From Labedella endophytica (lineage in GTDB: Bacteria; Actinomycetota; Actinomycetes; Actinomycetales; Microbacteriaceae): a DNA stretch of 64,000 nucleotides. The notes beneath the pieces were generated by a model, which had not been told where the DNA came from, did not search any database, and saw only the letters and a list, made by a program, of their open reading frames with translations. Positions 8,594-17,066 of the stretch are shown here, in pieces. The position numbers and the translations under genes were made by a program. How positions within the stretch are numbered: the stretch's first letter is position 1; the number at the start of each line of letters is the position of its first letter. The DNA is taken from positions 992,001 to 1,056,000 of the forward strand of contig NZ_RZGZ01000002.1 in the NCBI RefSeq assembly GCF_003990045.1. Direction: 5' to 3'.

Positions 8594-9565
8594 TCAGCCC
8601 TTCGTCGAACCCGCCAGCAGGCCGCGAACGAAGTAGCGCTGCAGGCTGAAGAACACCAGGAGCGGCACCAGGATGGAGATGAAGGCACCGGCCGTGAGGA
8701 GGTGCCAGTCCTGTCCACGGCTTCCCGTGATCTCGGCGAGCAGCTTCGTCATCGGCGCGACCGCGCCGTCGGCGAAGATCAACGCCACGAGCAGGTCGTT
8801 CCACACCCACAGGAACTGGAAGATCGCGAAGGACGCGATCGCCGGCATCGTGAGTGGGAGGACGATCCGGAAGAAGATCTGTCCGTGACCCGCGCCGTCC
8901 ACGCGCGCCGCCTCGATGACCTCGGCAGGGATCTCTGCGATGAAGTTGTGGAGGAGGAAGATCGCGAGCGGCAGGGCGAAGATCGAGTGTGCGATCCACA
9001 CCTGCGCGTACCCGGCGGAACCGAAGGCCGTGATCACGGGGAACCCGAAGATCTCACCGCGCGAGAACAGCTGGAGGAGCGGGACGAGGGCCATCTGGAT
9101 CGGAACGATCTGCAGCGCGAACACCGCGATGAAGAGCATGTTCTTCCCGCGGAAGTCCATCCAGGCGAAGGCGTAGGCGGCGAGCGAGGCGATCACGAGC
9201 GGGATGGCCGTCGCGGGGAGTGTGATCGCGATCGAGTTGATGAACGCGCCGGCGAGGGTCAGCTGGCTGTTTCCGGATCCCAGGACCTCCACGTAGTTGT
9301 CGATCGTGAGCCCGAAGTTGCTGAAGATCGTCCACCAGCCGGTGGTACGGACCTCGTTGGCGGGACGGAACGACGAGATGAACAGGCCGAACGTGGGGAT
9401 CGTCCACAGCACCGCGATGACGAGAGCGGCGATGGTCGCGCCGCGCGACGTGAGCCGCCGCTTCGTGCCCTTCGCGAATCCGTTCTCGACCTTGCGCTCT
9501 CCGCGGGTGAGGGTCTTCTTCTGCTCCTCGTCGACCGGCAGGTCGATAGGGGTGACGGCACTCAT
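8594..9565 (-). CDS. Carbohydrate ABC transporter permease, MalG/AglG type
   Basis: A 323-residue inner-membrane permease with six predicted helices. It has the EAA loop EAARVDGAGHGQIFFRIVLPLTMPAI that docks the ATPase, as in the MalG family of CUT1 importers. The N-terminus is a soluble acidic/basic tail of about 45 residues. The ATG overlaps the upstream permease stop by one base (TGATG), showing translational coupling. It is the last gene of the binding-protein/permease/permease operon. No ATPase gene is nearby, so a shared MsiK-type ATPase probably energises it (known for actinobacterial CUT1 systems; inferred here). Confidence 0.93.
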   Translation of the reverse strand: MSAVTPIDLPVDEEQKKTLTRGERKVENGFAKGTKRRLTSRGATIAALVIAVLWTIPTFGLFISSFRPANEVRTTGWWTIFSNFGLTIDNYVEVLGSGNSQLTLAGAFINSIAITLPATAIPLVIASLAAYAFAWMDFRGKNMLFIAVFALQIVPIQMALVPLLQLFSRGEIFGFPVITAFGSAGYAQVWIAHSIFALPLAIFLLHNFIAEIPAEVIEAARVDGAGHGQIFFRIVLPLTMPAIASFAIFQFLWVWNDLLVALIFADGAVAPMTKLLAEITGSRGQDWHLLTAGAFISILVPLLVFFSLQRYFVRGLLAGSTKG

Positions 9566-10698
9566 CAGCGGATCTCCCTCTGCTTCTTGATCTGCCGGGC
9601 GTTGTAGACGACGATCGGCAGCACGAGGAGGAACAGGACGACGGCGAACGCCGCCGACCGTCCGGCCTCGAAGTTCTTGAACTGGGTGTACATCTCGTTG
9701 GCGATGACCGAGGTGTTGTTGGCGCCGGCCGTCATGGTCCGGACGATGTCGAAGACCTTCAGCGAGGCGATCGAGATCGTCGTGAGGACGACGACGAGCG
9801 ACGAGCGGATACCGGGCACCGTCACGTTGATGAATCGCTGCCACGCGTTGGTGCCGTCGAGCTCGGCGGCCTCCATCTGTTCGGCGGGCACACCCTTGAT
9901 CGCCGCGGACAGGACGACCATCGCGAAACCGGTCTGGACCCAGATGAGCACGACGATGAGCGCGATAGTGTTCCACGGATCCACCGAGAGGAAGCTGACC
10001 GGCTGGCCACCGAACCACACGACGATCTGGTTCAGCAGACCGATCTGCTCCTGATCCGCCGGGCGGGCCGTGTAGACGAAGCGCCAGATGATGGACGCGC
10101 CCACGAAGGAGATCGCCATCGGCATGAAGACGAGGATCTTGAAGTACTTCTCCCCGCGCGACTTGTCGATGAAGACGGCGTACGCGAGGCCGGCGATCGT
10201 CGAGACCACGGGAGCGATGAGCACCCAGATGATCGTGTTGAGGACAGTGCGGACGGCCTGCGGCTGCGTGAAGATCCAGACGAAGTTGTCGAAGCCCACG
10301 AAGGAGTCGCCTCGAGCGTTCTGGAAGGCCTGGATCGTGGTCTGGATGGTCGGGACGACGAGGCCGATCGCGAGCAGCACGATGGCCGGGGCGAGGAAGC
10401 CGAAGAGCTGGAACAGATAGCCGGCGCCCTCCGACGACCGGTAGTCGAACCAGAAGAAGAGGAGTCCGAGCACACCGGCGGCGATGATCGCGACGGGGTA
10501 TGACTCGAGGACCGCGAGGATGCCGAGGGGGATGAGCACGCACGCGGCGAGCCGCGCGATCGTGTAGACCCGACCGCGACGCGGGGCGATCTCGATGAAG
10601 AAGATGAGGATGCCGATCAGGGCGAGGAACGCCACGATGATGATCGGGACTTGCGCGAGCGGTGGCAGGGTACTCAGCCACTGGAGGAAGGACGACAT
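9565..10698 (-). CDS. Carbohydrate ABC transporter permease, MalF/AglF type
   Basis: A 377-residue permease. Three extra hydrophobic helices at the N-terminus (about residues 15-90) precede the usual six-helix core, a pattern seen in alpha-glucoside (AglF-like) permeases. The EAA loop reads EAAELDGTNAWQRFINVTVPGI. It pairs with the downstream permease to form the membrane channel. Start ATG has GAGAGG six bases upstream. A 132-base gap with a strong hairpin separates it from the binding-protein gene, while it is coupled to the next permease. Substrate class (alpha-glucosides) is inferred from similarity of the whole operon to AglEFG. Confidence 0.9.
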   Translation of the reverse strand: MSSFLQWLSTLPPLAQVPIIIVAFLALIGILIFFIEIAPRRGRVYTIARLAACVLIPLGILAVLESYPVAIIAAGVLGLLFFWFDYRSSEGAGYLFQLFGFLAPAIVLLAIGLVVPTIQTTIQAFQNARGDSFVGFDNFVWIFTQPQAVRTVLNTIIWVLIAPVVSTIAGLAYAVFIDKSRGEKYFKILVFMPMAISFVGASIIWRFVYTARPADQEQIGLLNQIVVWFGGQPVSFLSVDPWNTIALIVVLIWVQTGFAMVVLSAAIKGVPAEQMEAAELDGTNAWQRFINVTVPGIRSSLVVVLTTISIASLKVFDIVRTMTAGANNTSVIANEMYTQFKNFEAGRSAAFAVVLFLLVLPIVVYNARQIKKQREIR

Positions 10699-10780
10699 GG
10701 ACGCCTCTCGAGTGCGACGGTGGACTCAGGATGCTCACCATACGCGCGGTCCGGGTCTGCGTGTGGCGAGGCTGGGGAGA

Positions 10781-10815
10781 GGGGCCGCCGGGACTGTGTC
10801 AGTCCTGGCGGCCCC
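10781..10815 (-). terminator. Intercistronic hairpin between binding protein and permease genes
   Basis: GGGGCCGCC (10781-10789) pairs with GGCGGCCCC (10807-10815), and GGACT/AGTCC extends the stem inside. Lying within an operon, it probably stabilises the binding-protein message or partly terminates transcription, giving excess binding protein over permease. Confidence 0.6.
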
Positions 10816-10830
10816 GCTCCTCCGGCGTTA

Positions 10831-12150
10831 TTAGCTGGACGGCCAGCCGGCCTCGATCTGCTCGAGGACGGTCGTGGTGTCCGAGCCGTTGATCCAGTCG
10901 ATCATGCCCTTCCAGAAGGAACCGGCACCGACGGCGCTCGGCATGAGGTCGGACGCATCGAAGCGGAACGTGGTCTCGGGGTCCTGGAGGATCTCGATGG
11001 CCTGCGTGAGGATTCCGCTCGAGGCGTTCTCCGGGTCGAGACCCGTGTTGGCCGAGATGACGCCTCCGAGGGAGACGCGGCTGTTCGCCCACTCGGGGCT
11101 CGAGAGGTACTCCTGCACCGCGACGGTGTCGGCGTCGTCGCTGAACGCGCCGACGATCTCGCCACCACCGGTGACCGCGTTGCCCGTGCCGTCGATCGAC
11201 GGGGTCACGAAGGCCCAGATGTCGCCGTCCTCAGCAACGGTCGCACCGGCGTCCGTGATGAAGCCGTCGAAGAACGAGGCCTGGTGGTGCAGGGCGCAGG
11301 TGCCGTCGGCGAGGGCGCCGGCCGCGTCGCCGAACGGCGTCGTGTTGATCGAGGCGACGTCACCGAAGCCGGCGTTGACGTACTCCGGGTTCTTGAGGAT
11401 CTCACCGACGGCGTCGAACGCCTCGGCGATCTGCGGGTCGGTGAAGGGGATCTCGTTCGCGACCCACTGGTCGTAGACGTCCGCTCCGGCCTGGCGAAGG
11501 ACGAGGTCCTCGACCCAGTCCGTTCCGGGCCAACCGGTGGCCGCGTCGGATCCGAAACCGGCGCACCACGGCGCACTGCCGGTGGACGACTGGATCGTTC
11601 CGGTCAGGTCGACGAGCTCCTGGTAGGTCGTGGGGACGGCCCAGCCGTTCTCCTCGAACTGCGACGGGGAGTACCAGACGAAGCCCTTGACGCTCGCCAT
11701 GAGCGGCGCGCCGTAGACGGTGTCGTCGACGGTGCCGTAGGCCTTCCAGTCCGCGGACCAGTACTCGTCGATGTTGCTGACGACGGACTCGGGTGCTTCC
11801 TTCAGGTAGCCGCGGGTCGCGAGGTCTCCCATGAGACCGGGCTGCGGGAAGATCGCGATGTCGGGGGCGTTTCCGCCCTGGGCACGGACGGAGATCTGGG
11901 TCTCGAACTCCTTGGAGGACTCGTAGACGATGTCGATTCCGCTCTCGTCCTCCCAGTCGGCCCAGGACTCCTCCAGCAGCTCGGCCTCGGTGTCGGCGAT
12001 GGTGCCGTAGACGGTGACCTCACCGTCTCCCTCGCCGCCGCCGGCGTCCGTTCCGCCGCCGGGTCCGCCGGAACATGCTGTGAGGGCCAGGCCCATCACG
12101 CCGATCGCGGCGATGGGTGCGAGAACTCGCCCCCGTGAAGTGATACGCAT
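10831..12150 (-). CDS. Alpha-glucoside-type ABC sugar-binding lipoprotein (AglE-like)
   Basis: A 439-residue extracellular solute-binding protein of the CUT1 cluster. The signal peptide ends in a lipobox, GLALTACSGG, so the mature protein is lipid-anchored at the cysteine. A Gly/Asp-rich linker follows. Features such as FETQISVRAQGGNAPDIAIFPQPG and YGAPLMASVKGFVWYSP resemble AglE-type alpha-glucoside receptors. ATG with AGGAGG six bases upstream. First gene of the importer operon, divergent from a LacI regulator with four operator-like palindromes in between, so sugar-induced expression is expected. The exact sugar is not determined by sequence. Confidence 0.9.
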   Translation of the reverse strand: MRITSRGRVLAPIAAIGVMGLALTACSGGPGGGTDAGGGEGDGEVTVYGTIADTEAELLEESWADWEDESGIDIVYESSKEFETQISVRAQGGNAPDIAIFPQPGLMGDLATRGYLKEAPESVVSNIDEYWSADWKAYGTVDDTVYGAPLMASVKGFVWYSPSQFEENGWAVPTTYQELVDLTGTIQSSTGSAPWCAGFGSDAATGWPGTDWVEDLVLRQAGADVYDQWVANEIPFTDPQIAEAFDAVGEILKNPEYVNAGFGDVASINTTPFGDAAGALADGTCALHHQASFFDGFITDAGATVAEDGDIWAFVTPSIDGTGNAVTGGGEIVGAFSDDADTVAVQEYLSSPEWANSRVSLGGVISANTGLDPENASSGILTQAIEILQDPETTFRFDASDLMPSAVGAGSFWKGMIDWINGSDTTTVLEQIEAGWPSS

Positions 12151-12225
12151 CAAGTGCCTCCTCGTTGAGTGTGTGCGCCACGACGCTAGGCAGTCGCAGG
12201 CTCGGGTCGATCACCGAGCGAGTCG

Positions 12226-12237
12226 GGAACCGGTTCC
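12226..12237. promoter_or_regulatory. LacI-type operator, class A (GGAACCGGTTCC)
   Basis: Perfect 12-bp palindrome with the central CG typical of LacI-family operators. It lies 76 bases upstream of the binding-protein ATG on the minus strand. Confidence 0.65.
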
Positions 12238-12311
12238 ATGGACACGTTATGGCACGGCCGACCAATGCACAACGCGACAACATCACAAATCGATATACCT
12301 GCCATACCTGG

Positions 12312-12327
12312 GTGAGAGCGCTCTCAC
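12312..12327. promoter_or_regulatory. LacI-type operator, class B copy 1
   Basis: Perfect 16-bp palindrome GTGAGAGCGCTCTCAC, identical to the copy 57 bases to the right. The central CG and the half-site match LacI-family operators. Confidence 0.75.
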
Positions 12328-12368
12328 GACGGACGTCACAGCGAACCCCGCGCCGATCAGGCGAAACA

Positions 12369-12384
12369 GTGAGAGCGCTCTCAC
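12369..12384. promoter_or_regulatory. LacI-type operator, class B copy 2
   Basis: Second perfect copy of GTGAGAGCGCTCTCAC. The 57-bp centre-to-centre distance is between five and six helical turns, so looping between the copies is possible but phasing is not exact. Confidence 0.75.
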
Positions 12385-12406
12385 AAACCCGGCTCCGCGA
12401 CGTTCG

Positions 12407-12418
12407 GGAACCGTTTCC
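12407..12418. promoter_or_regulatory. LacI-type operator, class A copy 2 (GGAACCGTTTCC)
   Basis: Near-perfect version of the class A palindrome, overlapping the expected -35 region for the TAGCCT box of the LacI gene. This suggests autorepression. Confidence 0.6.
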
Positions 12419-12476
12419 ATTTCGTGATGTGTGTGGGTTAGCCTCAGGTGCTGGACCCAAGGAAGGGGCGCGTGCC

Positions 12477-13502
12477 ATGAGCGGAATCGCCGACGTCGCG
12501 CGCATAGCGGGTGTCTCGAAGTCGACGGCGAGTCGAGCGCTCACCGGGGGCGGATACGTCTCGGAATCCACTCGCCAGCGCGTCATCGACGCGGCTCGGG
12601 TGATCGGGTACGTCGCCTCCCCCAACGCCGCGAGCCTCGTCACCGGACGCACCAAGAACGTCGGCGTCATCATCCCCTTCGTGAACCGGTGGTACTTCGG
12701 CGAGGTCCTCGAGGGGATCGAGGACGGACTCCTCGCGTGCGATTATGACCTCACTCTCTACAACGTCCGTCCGGGCACCACGTCGCGTGCTCGTATCTTC
12801 GAGCACTTCCTCGCTCGGAAGAGATTCGACGGCATCATCACGATCGGGATCGAGCCGTCACCGGCCGAACTCGCCCGCCTCGTATCGCTCGAACGACCGG
12901 TCGTCGCCCTCGGCGGCCAACTCCCGGGTATCGCCTCGGTGTCCATCGACGACGTCGCCGTCTCCCGCCTCGCGACCGAGCATCTGATCGGGCTCGGCCA
13001 CACGCGGATCGTGCATATCGGCGGAGAACGATCCGACGACCTGGTCGGATCCGTGCACGGCCGACGACTGACGGGATACATGGACGCGATGGAGGCCGCC
13101 GGACTCGGCGCCCAGATCCTCTACGTGCCGAGCGACATGTCCGTCCCGGGCGGGTACGCCGCCGGCGTGCAGGTGATCGGCGATCCGCGGAACCGCCCGA
13201 CGGCGATCTCGGCCGCATCGGACGAGGTCGCCGTCGGCACGATCATCGCGGCCCGACGCACCGGCATGGAGGTGCCGAGCGATCTCAGCGTCGTCGGCGT
13301 CGACGGTCACGAGTACGCGGAGATGTTCTCTCTCACGACGGTCGAGCAGTCCCCGCGTGAGCAGGGCGCCGCGATCGTCGACCTTCTGATGGACGCCCTG
13401 GAGGGACGCCCCTCAGCCGACCACGTGCTCCTCCACCCGACCCGCCTCGTGGTGCGCAGCTCGACGGCTCGCCCACGGCCCGAGGCCATGACCCGGTCGT
13501 AG
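12477..13502 (+). CDS. LacI-family transcriptional regulator of the sugar importer
   Basis: A 341-residue LacI/GalR repressor. The N-terminal helix-turn-helix is SGIADVARIAGVSKSTASRALTGGG, followed by the hinge helix region SPNAASLVTGRTKNVGVIIP and a periplasmic-binding-protein-like sugar domain. The recognition helix STASRAL is slightly unusual (Thr-Ala instead of Thr-Val), a form common in this subfamily. ATG with AAGGAAGG about ten bases upstream. Divergent from the binding-protein gene; four palindromes between the genes make it the likely local repressor and autoregulator, released by the transported sugar or a product. Confidence 0.92.
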   Translation: MSGIADVARIAGVSKSTASRALTGGGYVSESTRQRVIDAARVIGYVASPNAASLVTGRTKNVGVIIPFVNRWYFGEVLEGIEDGLLACDYDLTLYNVRPGTTSRARIFEHFLARKRFDGIITIGIEPSPAELARLVSLERPVVALGGQLPGIASVSIDDVAVSRLATEHLIGLGHTRIVHIGGERSDDLVGSVHGRRLTGYMDAMEAAGLGAQILYVPSDMSVPGGYAAGVQVIGDPRNRPTAISAASDEVAVGTIIAARRTGMEVPSDLSVVGVDGHEYAEMFSLTTVEQSPREQGAAIVDLLMDALEGRPSADHVLLHPTRLVVRSSTARPRPEAMTRS

Positions 13503-13510
13503 CGCGCCGA

Positions 13511-14755
13511 TCAGGCGTCCCCGGATCCGACAGCCTCGGCCTCTTCCATCGGGTCGACGATCCGATCGTCGACACGTCCGAGGACGCGGCGCCCGAGCAG
13601 GAGGACGACGAGCGCGAGGACGGCCGATCCCGCCGCCGTGAGATACGGTGCCGGAGTCCCGAACTGCCGAGCGAGCTCGGCTGCGGCCGGCGGCGCCACG
13701 GCACCGCCGAGGAAACGCACCGCGGAATAGGCGGACGATGCCACGGTGCGCGGCAGGTCCGTCGCCTCCATCACCGCCTCGGTCAGGACGGTGTTGATGA
13801 CCCCGAGGATGAGTCCGCCGATCACGACGCACACGACGATCCCGGCGAGGGACGCCGACAGCAGCGCGATGGCGCCGAGGTCGAGCGCGAGGACCGCGAA
13901 TCCGCCCGCGAGCACCGAGGTGCGGCGGAGCCGTCTCGTGAGCGCGGGGGCTACGGCGACACTCGTGACCGCGAGGGCGATCCCCCAGCCGAAGAAGACG
14001 AGGCCGAGGGTGAAGGCGTCGTCGATCCCCAGGGATTCGAGGGCGAACGGGGTGTAGGCGAGGAGGACGAAGAACGCGATGTTGTAGAACAGCGCCGTGA
14101 TGGCGAGCACGGCGAGAGCCGGGACCCTGAGCGCTCGGAACGGGGCCGAGAGGGGTTGCGGGGTCGGCCTCTCCCCGTCGGAGCGCAGCAGGGTGACGAT
14201 CGCGATGAAGCCGATCGCCATGAGGGCGGCGGTCCCGAAGAAGGGGCCCCGCCAGCTGACCGAACCGAGCAGACCGCCGACGAGGGGCCCGATCGCGATG
14301 CCCAGACCGAGAGCCGCCTCGTAGAGGACGATCGCCGTGCCGGTCCCGCCGGACGTCGCCCCGACGATCGTAGCGAGCGCCGTGGAGATGAACAGGGCGT
14401 TCCCGAGGCCCCATCCCGCTCGGAAGCCGATGACGGCCTCCACCGAGTTCGAGGCTCCAGCGGCGATCGCGAAGACGACGATGAGGGCGAGCCCCAGCAG
14501 GAGCGTGCGCTTCGCGCCGATGCGACTCGACAGCCAGCTGGTGACGAGCATCGCGAGCCCCGTGACGAGGAGGTAGCTCGTGAACAGGAGCGACGTCTGC
14601 GTCGCGGACGCGTCGAGGTCAGCGGCAATGGCGGGGAGGATGGGATCGACGAGGCCGATGCCCATGAACGCGACGACGCAGGCGAAGGCGACGGCCCAGA
14701 CACTGCGCGGCTGACGGACGAGTTCGCGGAAGCCGCCGGCGGACCCGCCGCTCAC
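13511..14755 (-). CDS. MFS drug exporter controlled by adjacent MarR regulator
   Basis: A 414-residue, 12-helix major facilitator of the DHA1 drug-proton antiporter type. Helix 1 reads AFMGIGLVDPILPAIAADL, motif A is WLSSRIGAKRTLL, and the C-terminus is a short cytosolic tail. Its GTG start overlaps the marR stop by four bases (GTGA), so the two genes are one translationally coupled operon. Longer in-frame starts would lie inside marR and are rejected. The MarR link suggests induction by a small aromatic or antibiotic compound. Substrate unknown. Confidence 0.9.
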   Translation of the reverse strand: MSGGSAGGFRELVRQPRSVWAVAFACVVAFMGIGLVDPILPAIAADLDASATQTSLLFTSYLLVTGLAMLVTSWLSSRIGAKRTLLLGLALIVVFAIAAGASNSVEAVIGFRAGWGLGNALFISTALATIVGATSGGTGTAIVLYEAALGLGIAIGPLVGGLLGSVSWRGPFFGTAALMAIGFIAIVTLLRSDGERPTPQPLSAPFRALRVPALAVLAITALFYNIAFFVLLAYTPFALESLGIDDAFTLGLVFFGWGIALAVTSVAVAPALTRRLRRTSVLAGGFAVLALDLGAIALLSASLAGIVVCVVIGGLILGVINTVLTEAVMEATDLPRTVASSAYSAVRFLGGAVAPPAAAELARQFGTPAPYLTAAGSAVLALVVLLLGRRVLGRVDDRIVDPMEEAEAVGSGDA

Positions 14756-15216
14756 GCGATCTCTCCCGCGAGGAATGCAGGGTCGGACACGGCGGCGCGC
14801 TCGTCGAGGATCTCGACGCTGCGACGCAGCGCGTCCCGGTCGGCGTCCGTCAGGTCTCGGAAGTACGGCAGGAGCGCGGCGGCGAGGGTGTCTCGCCACT
14901 CGTCGAGGGCGGCGTCGCCTGCGGGGGTGACCGCGATGAGCCAGGCACGCTTGTCCTCGACGTCGGCGATCCGCTTGATCCAGCCGAGGTCGTCGAGCCC
15001 GCTGACGATCTTCGTCATGGTCGGCTGCGTGACGCGACTGAGCCGGGCCAGGTCCCCGAGACGGATCGGGCCGAACGCGCGCAGAGCACTGAGGGTGCGC
15101 CAGACGGCGGGAGAGCGTGAATCGTCCGTCGCGGTGGCGGCGAGGCGAGTGACGCGATGGGCGCTCGAGACGAGTTCGCCGAGCAGGTTCTTGAGGTCGT
15201 TGATGTCTTCACTCAC
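14752..15216 (-). CDS. MarR-family transcriptional regulator
   Basis: A 154-residue winged-helix regulator. The core reads GPIRLGDLARLSRVTQPTMTKIVSGLDDLGWIKRIADVEDKRAWLIAVTP, the typical MarR helix-turn-helix and beta-wing. The GTG start lies seven bases after a perfect TATAAT box, so the message is probably leaderless. The longer open frame upstream runs through the terminator hairpin at 15275-15318 and is not coding. It is first in a two-gene operon with an MFS exporter and probably represses it through the palindrome in its own promoter. Confidence 0.9.
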   Translation of the reverse strand: MSEDINDLKNLLGELVSSAHRVTRLAATATDDSRSPAVWRTLSALRAFGPIRLGDLARLSRVTQPTMTKIVSGLDDLGWIKRIADVEDKRAWLIAVTPAGDAALDEWRDTLAAALLPYFRDLTDADRDALRRSVEILDERAAVSDPAFLAGEIA

Positions 15217-15246
15217 TGATCCGATTATACATAGCCCAGCTATATA
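15217..15246 (-). promoter_or_regulatory. Leaderless marR promoter with embedded operator
   Basis: On the minus strand TATAAT (complement of 15224-15229) is followed by seven bases and the GTG start. The 5-3-5 palindrome ATAGC-CCA-GCTAT at 15231-15243 sits in the -10/-35 spacer, the expected place for a MarR autorepressor site. Confidence 0.7.
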
Positions 15247-15274
15247 TCCACTCGACCCTCCCCTACCCCCACAA

Positions 15275-15318
15275 AAAACTTCGGATGTGCTCGAAAATTC
15301 GAGCACATCCGAAGTTTT
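15275..15318 (-). terminator. Long perfect hairpin terminator
   Basis: AAAACTTCGGATGTGCTCGA (15275-15294) is perfectly complementary to 15299-15318. On the minus strand the stem ends in a T-run, the layout of a Rho-independent terminator for leftward reading from rplJ-rplL; the A/T ends also allow rightward use. Confidence 0.75.
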
Positions 15319-15765
15319 CAGGGGGGTCAGCGCAACCAGAAGCTCGACGAGGGGTCTATCTGGCTGCGGTGCATACTCGGTGGGTGCGCGGTGCGCGCGT
15401 CCAGGTCGTCGGTCGTCGCGGAGATCCCGGATCCACGCGCGATCGCGGCTCCGAGCACACGCCATGGTGTCCTGCTGTTCATGATGATGATGCTTTCGTT
15501 CTGCGGCCGACGGGGTCGGCGGTGTCCCGCCCGACGGTCGTCGGCGGGAGGGAGGCCCGGAACGGGCCGCAGAGAATCCAGAACGTTCGTGCGCGTTAAA
15601 CGCGCACGGGCGTCGCCCCGTCAGGGGCGACGCCCGGAACGGATGCGGATTGCTCTGTGCGGGTACGTGAATACCCGGACATGCGAGTCCGCATCCATCA
15701 GCGTCGGAACCGACTCGTCAGAGTCGATCGCCATCGCGCCTCAGTGAACCCCCGAAGGGGTCTGC
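15319..15765. other. Gene-free, hairpin-rich region between rplL and marR
   Basis: No credible gene in 447 bases. Several perfect stems are stacked: GGCCCG-GAA-CGGGCC near 15554, GTGCGCGTT/AACGCGCAC at 15589-15607, GGGCGTCGCCCC-GTCA-GGGGCGACGCCC at 15608-15635, and ACCCC-UUCG-GGGGT (minus strand) at 15748-15761 right after rplL. They may be RNA 3' processing or termination structures. Confidence 0.5.
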
Positions 15766-16152
15766 TCACTTGAGGGTGACGGTGGCGCCGGCCTCTTCGA
15801 GGGCGGCCTTTGCCTTGTCAGCGGTCTCCTTGTTGGCGCCTTCGAGGACAGCCTTGGGGGCTCCATCGACGACGGCCTTGGCCTCACCGAGGCCGAGCGA
15901 GGTGAGCTCGCGGACCGTCTTGATGACCTGGATCTTCTTGTCGCCGACCGACTCGAGGATGACGTCGAAGGAGTCCTTGACCTCTTCCTCCTCGGCAGCG
16001 GCGCCACCGGCGGCAGCCGGTCCGGCCACGGCCACGGGGGCGGCAGCGGTGACCTCGAAGGTCTCCTCGAACGCCTTGACGAACTCGCTCAGCTCGATGA
16101 GCGTGAGGCCCTTGAACTGCTCGAGCAGCTCTTCAGTTGACAGCTTTGCCAT
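15766..16152 (-). CDS. rplL: 50S ribosomal protein L7/L12
   Basis: A 128-residue acidic stalk protein. The N-terminal dimerisation helix is [30 protein letters not shown]. An Ala/Gly/Pro hinge follows (about 36-54), and the C-terminal domain has [29 protein letters not shown], the factor-binding surface for EF-Tu, EF-G and IF2. Length and sequence are standard. It follows rplJ by 54 bases on the same strand; the two are co-transcribed from the L10 leader promoter and together form the ribosomal stalk. Confidence 0.99.
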   Translation of the reverse strand: MAKLSTEELLEQFKGLTLIELSEFVKAFEETFEVTAAAPVAVAGPAAAGGAAAEEEEVKDSFDVILESVGDKKIQVIKTVRELTSLGLGEAKAVVDGAPKAVLEGANKETADKAKAALEEAGATVTLK

Positions 16153-16206
16153 AATTTCTTCTCCTAGTGTCGTTTACTCAACCGCGGGGTGATCGTCCGG
16201 AGACGA

Positions 16207-16722
16207 TTACGCAGCGGACTCCTGCTTCTCACGCAGCGCGTCGACCGTGCGAACGGCCTTCGACAGCGGTGCGTTGAACAGATATGCGGCTCCGAACATC
16301 GAGGCCTTGAAGGCGCCGGCGAGCTTGCCGAGCAGGACTTCGCGGGACTCGAGGTCGGCGAGCTTGCCTACCTCTTCAGCGGTCAGCGGGTTACCGTCGA
16401 AGTAACCACCCTTGACCACCAGGGAGGGGTTCGCCTTGGCGAAGGTACGCATAGCCTTCGCGACGGAGACAGGGTCACCGTGCACGAACGCGATCGCGGA
16501 CGGACCGGCGAGCTCGTCGTCGAACGACGAGATACCGGCGTTGTTCGCCGCGATCTTGGTCAGCGTGTTCTTCACCACGGCGTACGTTGCGTCCTCGCGG
16601 ATGTCCGTGCGCAGCTGCTTCAGCTGCGCCACCGTGAGGCCGCGGTACTCGGTCAGCAGAACGGCGGTCGAGCTCTGGAAAAGTTCCGTGAGTTCGGCAA
16701 CCGAGGCTTCCTTGTTCGCCAT
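16207..16722 (-). CDS. rplJ: 50S ribosomal protein L10
   Basis: A 171-residue stalk-base protein that binds 23S rRNA and carries L7/L12 dimers on its C-terminal helix. Typical sequence: [29 protein letters not shown] and [12 protein letters not shown]. The ATG has AAGGAG five bases upstream; a GTG two codons earlier would abut that site and is rejected. Upstream lies a 260-base leader with an attenuator, the classic site where L10-L12 complex represses its own synthesis. Confidence 0.99.
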   Translation of the reverse strand: MANKEASVAELTELFQSSTAVLLTEYRGLTVAQLKQLRTDIREDATYAVVKNTLTKIAANNAGISSFDDELAGPSAIAFVHGDPVSVAKAMRTFAKANPSLVVKGGYFDGNPLTAEEVGKLADLESREVLLGKLAGAFKASMFGAAYLFNAPLSKAVRTVDALREKQESAA

Positions 16723-16728
16723 GGCCAC

Positions 16729-16990
16729 TCCTTGTTGTCATTTCGCACGTCACGGTGGTGACGTGCCCGAGACCTCAAGCCCGTTCTCAGGAAAAGAACC
16801 CATGAAAAAAGGCCCCGGCGCAAGCGCGCGGAGCCTGAGATTCGATACGAATCGGAAACTTCGTCACACCTGCGCAGGTCGCTCCGGATGGGACGTGAGT
16901 CCCGGGAGCCTTCAATCGATGTGGCCGAGGGGGAAGATCGCTCTTCCTTCTCCGCGCACGCCGATAACCGGCGGTCTTCGGTATGAGACA
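16729..16990 (-). ncRNA. Ribosomal protein L10 leader (autoregulatory 5' UTR)
   Basis: The roughly 260-base untranslated leader of rplJ contains several paired segments and ends in a GC-rich hairpin plus U-run before the ribosome binding site. Position and layout match the L10-leader element, in which L10 (with L7/L12) binds and limits expression. The exact kink-turn pairing was not worked out by hand. Confidence 0.75.
16804..16835 (-). terminator. Attenuator hairpin in the rplJ leader
   Basis: On the minus strand GGCTCCGCGCG-CTTG-CGCCGGGGCC is followed directly by six T residues, a Rho-independent terminator about 80 bases before the rplJ start. It sits inside the leader, so it acts as attenuator. 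Confidence 0.75.
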
Positions 16991-16991
16991 T

Positions 16992-17021
16992 ACCGTAGCG
17001 CATGACGGGCGGATCTGCCAA
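16992..17021 (-). promoter_or_regulatory. Promoter of rplJ-rplL
   Basis: TTGGCA (complement of 17016-17021), 18-base spacer and TACGGT (complement of 16992-16997) on the minus strand, just upstream of the leader. Confidence 0.6.
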
Positions 17022-17066
17022 TCTCGCACCGCCGATCATCCGAGACGCGCCGGTGCCACCGGTCGC

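Larger units (their letters stand above)
12151..12476. promoter_or_regulatory. Divergent control region of the sugar importer and its LacI regulator
   Basis: Four palindromes sit in these 326 bases: GGAACCGGTTCC (12226-12237), GTGAGAGCGCTCTCAC (12312-12327 and again at 12369-12384) and GGAACCGTTTCC (12407-12418). A TAGCCT -10 box for the regulator gene is at 12439-12444. The last palindrome overlaps where its -35 would lie. Confidence 0.8.

Noticed and set aside
15217-15465. Extended N-terminus for the MarR protein
   Set aside because: The extension would translate through a perfect terminator hairpin and the TATAAT promoter, and matches nothing.
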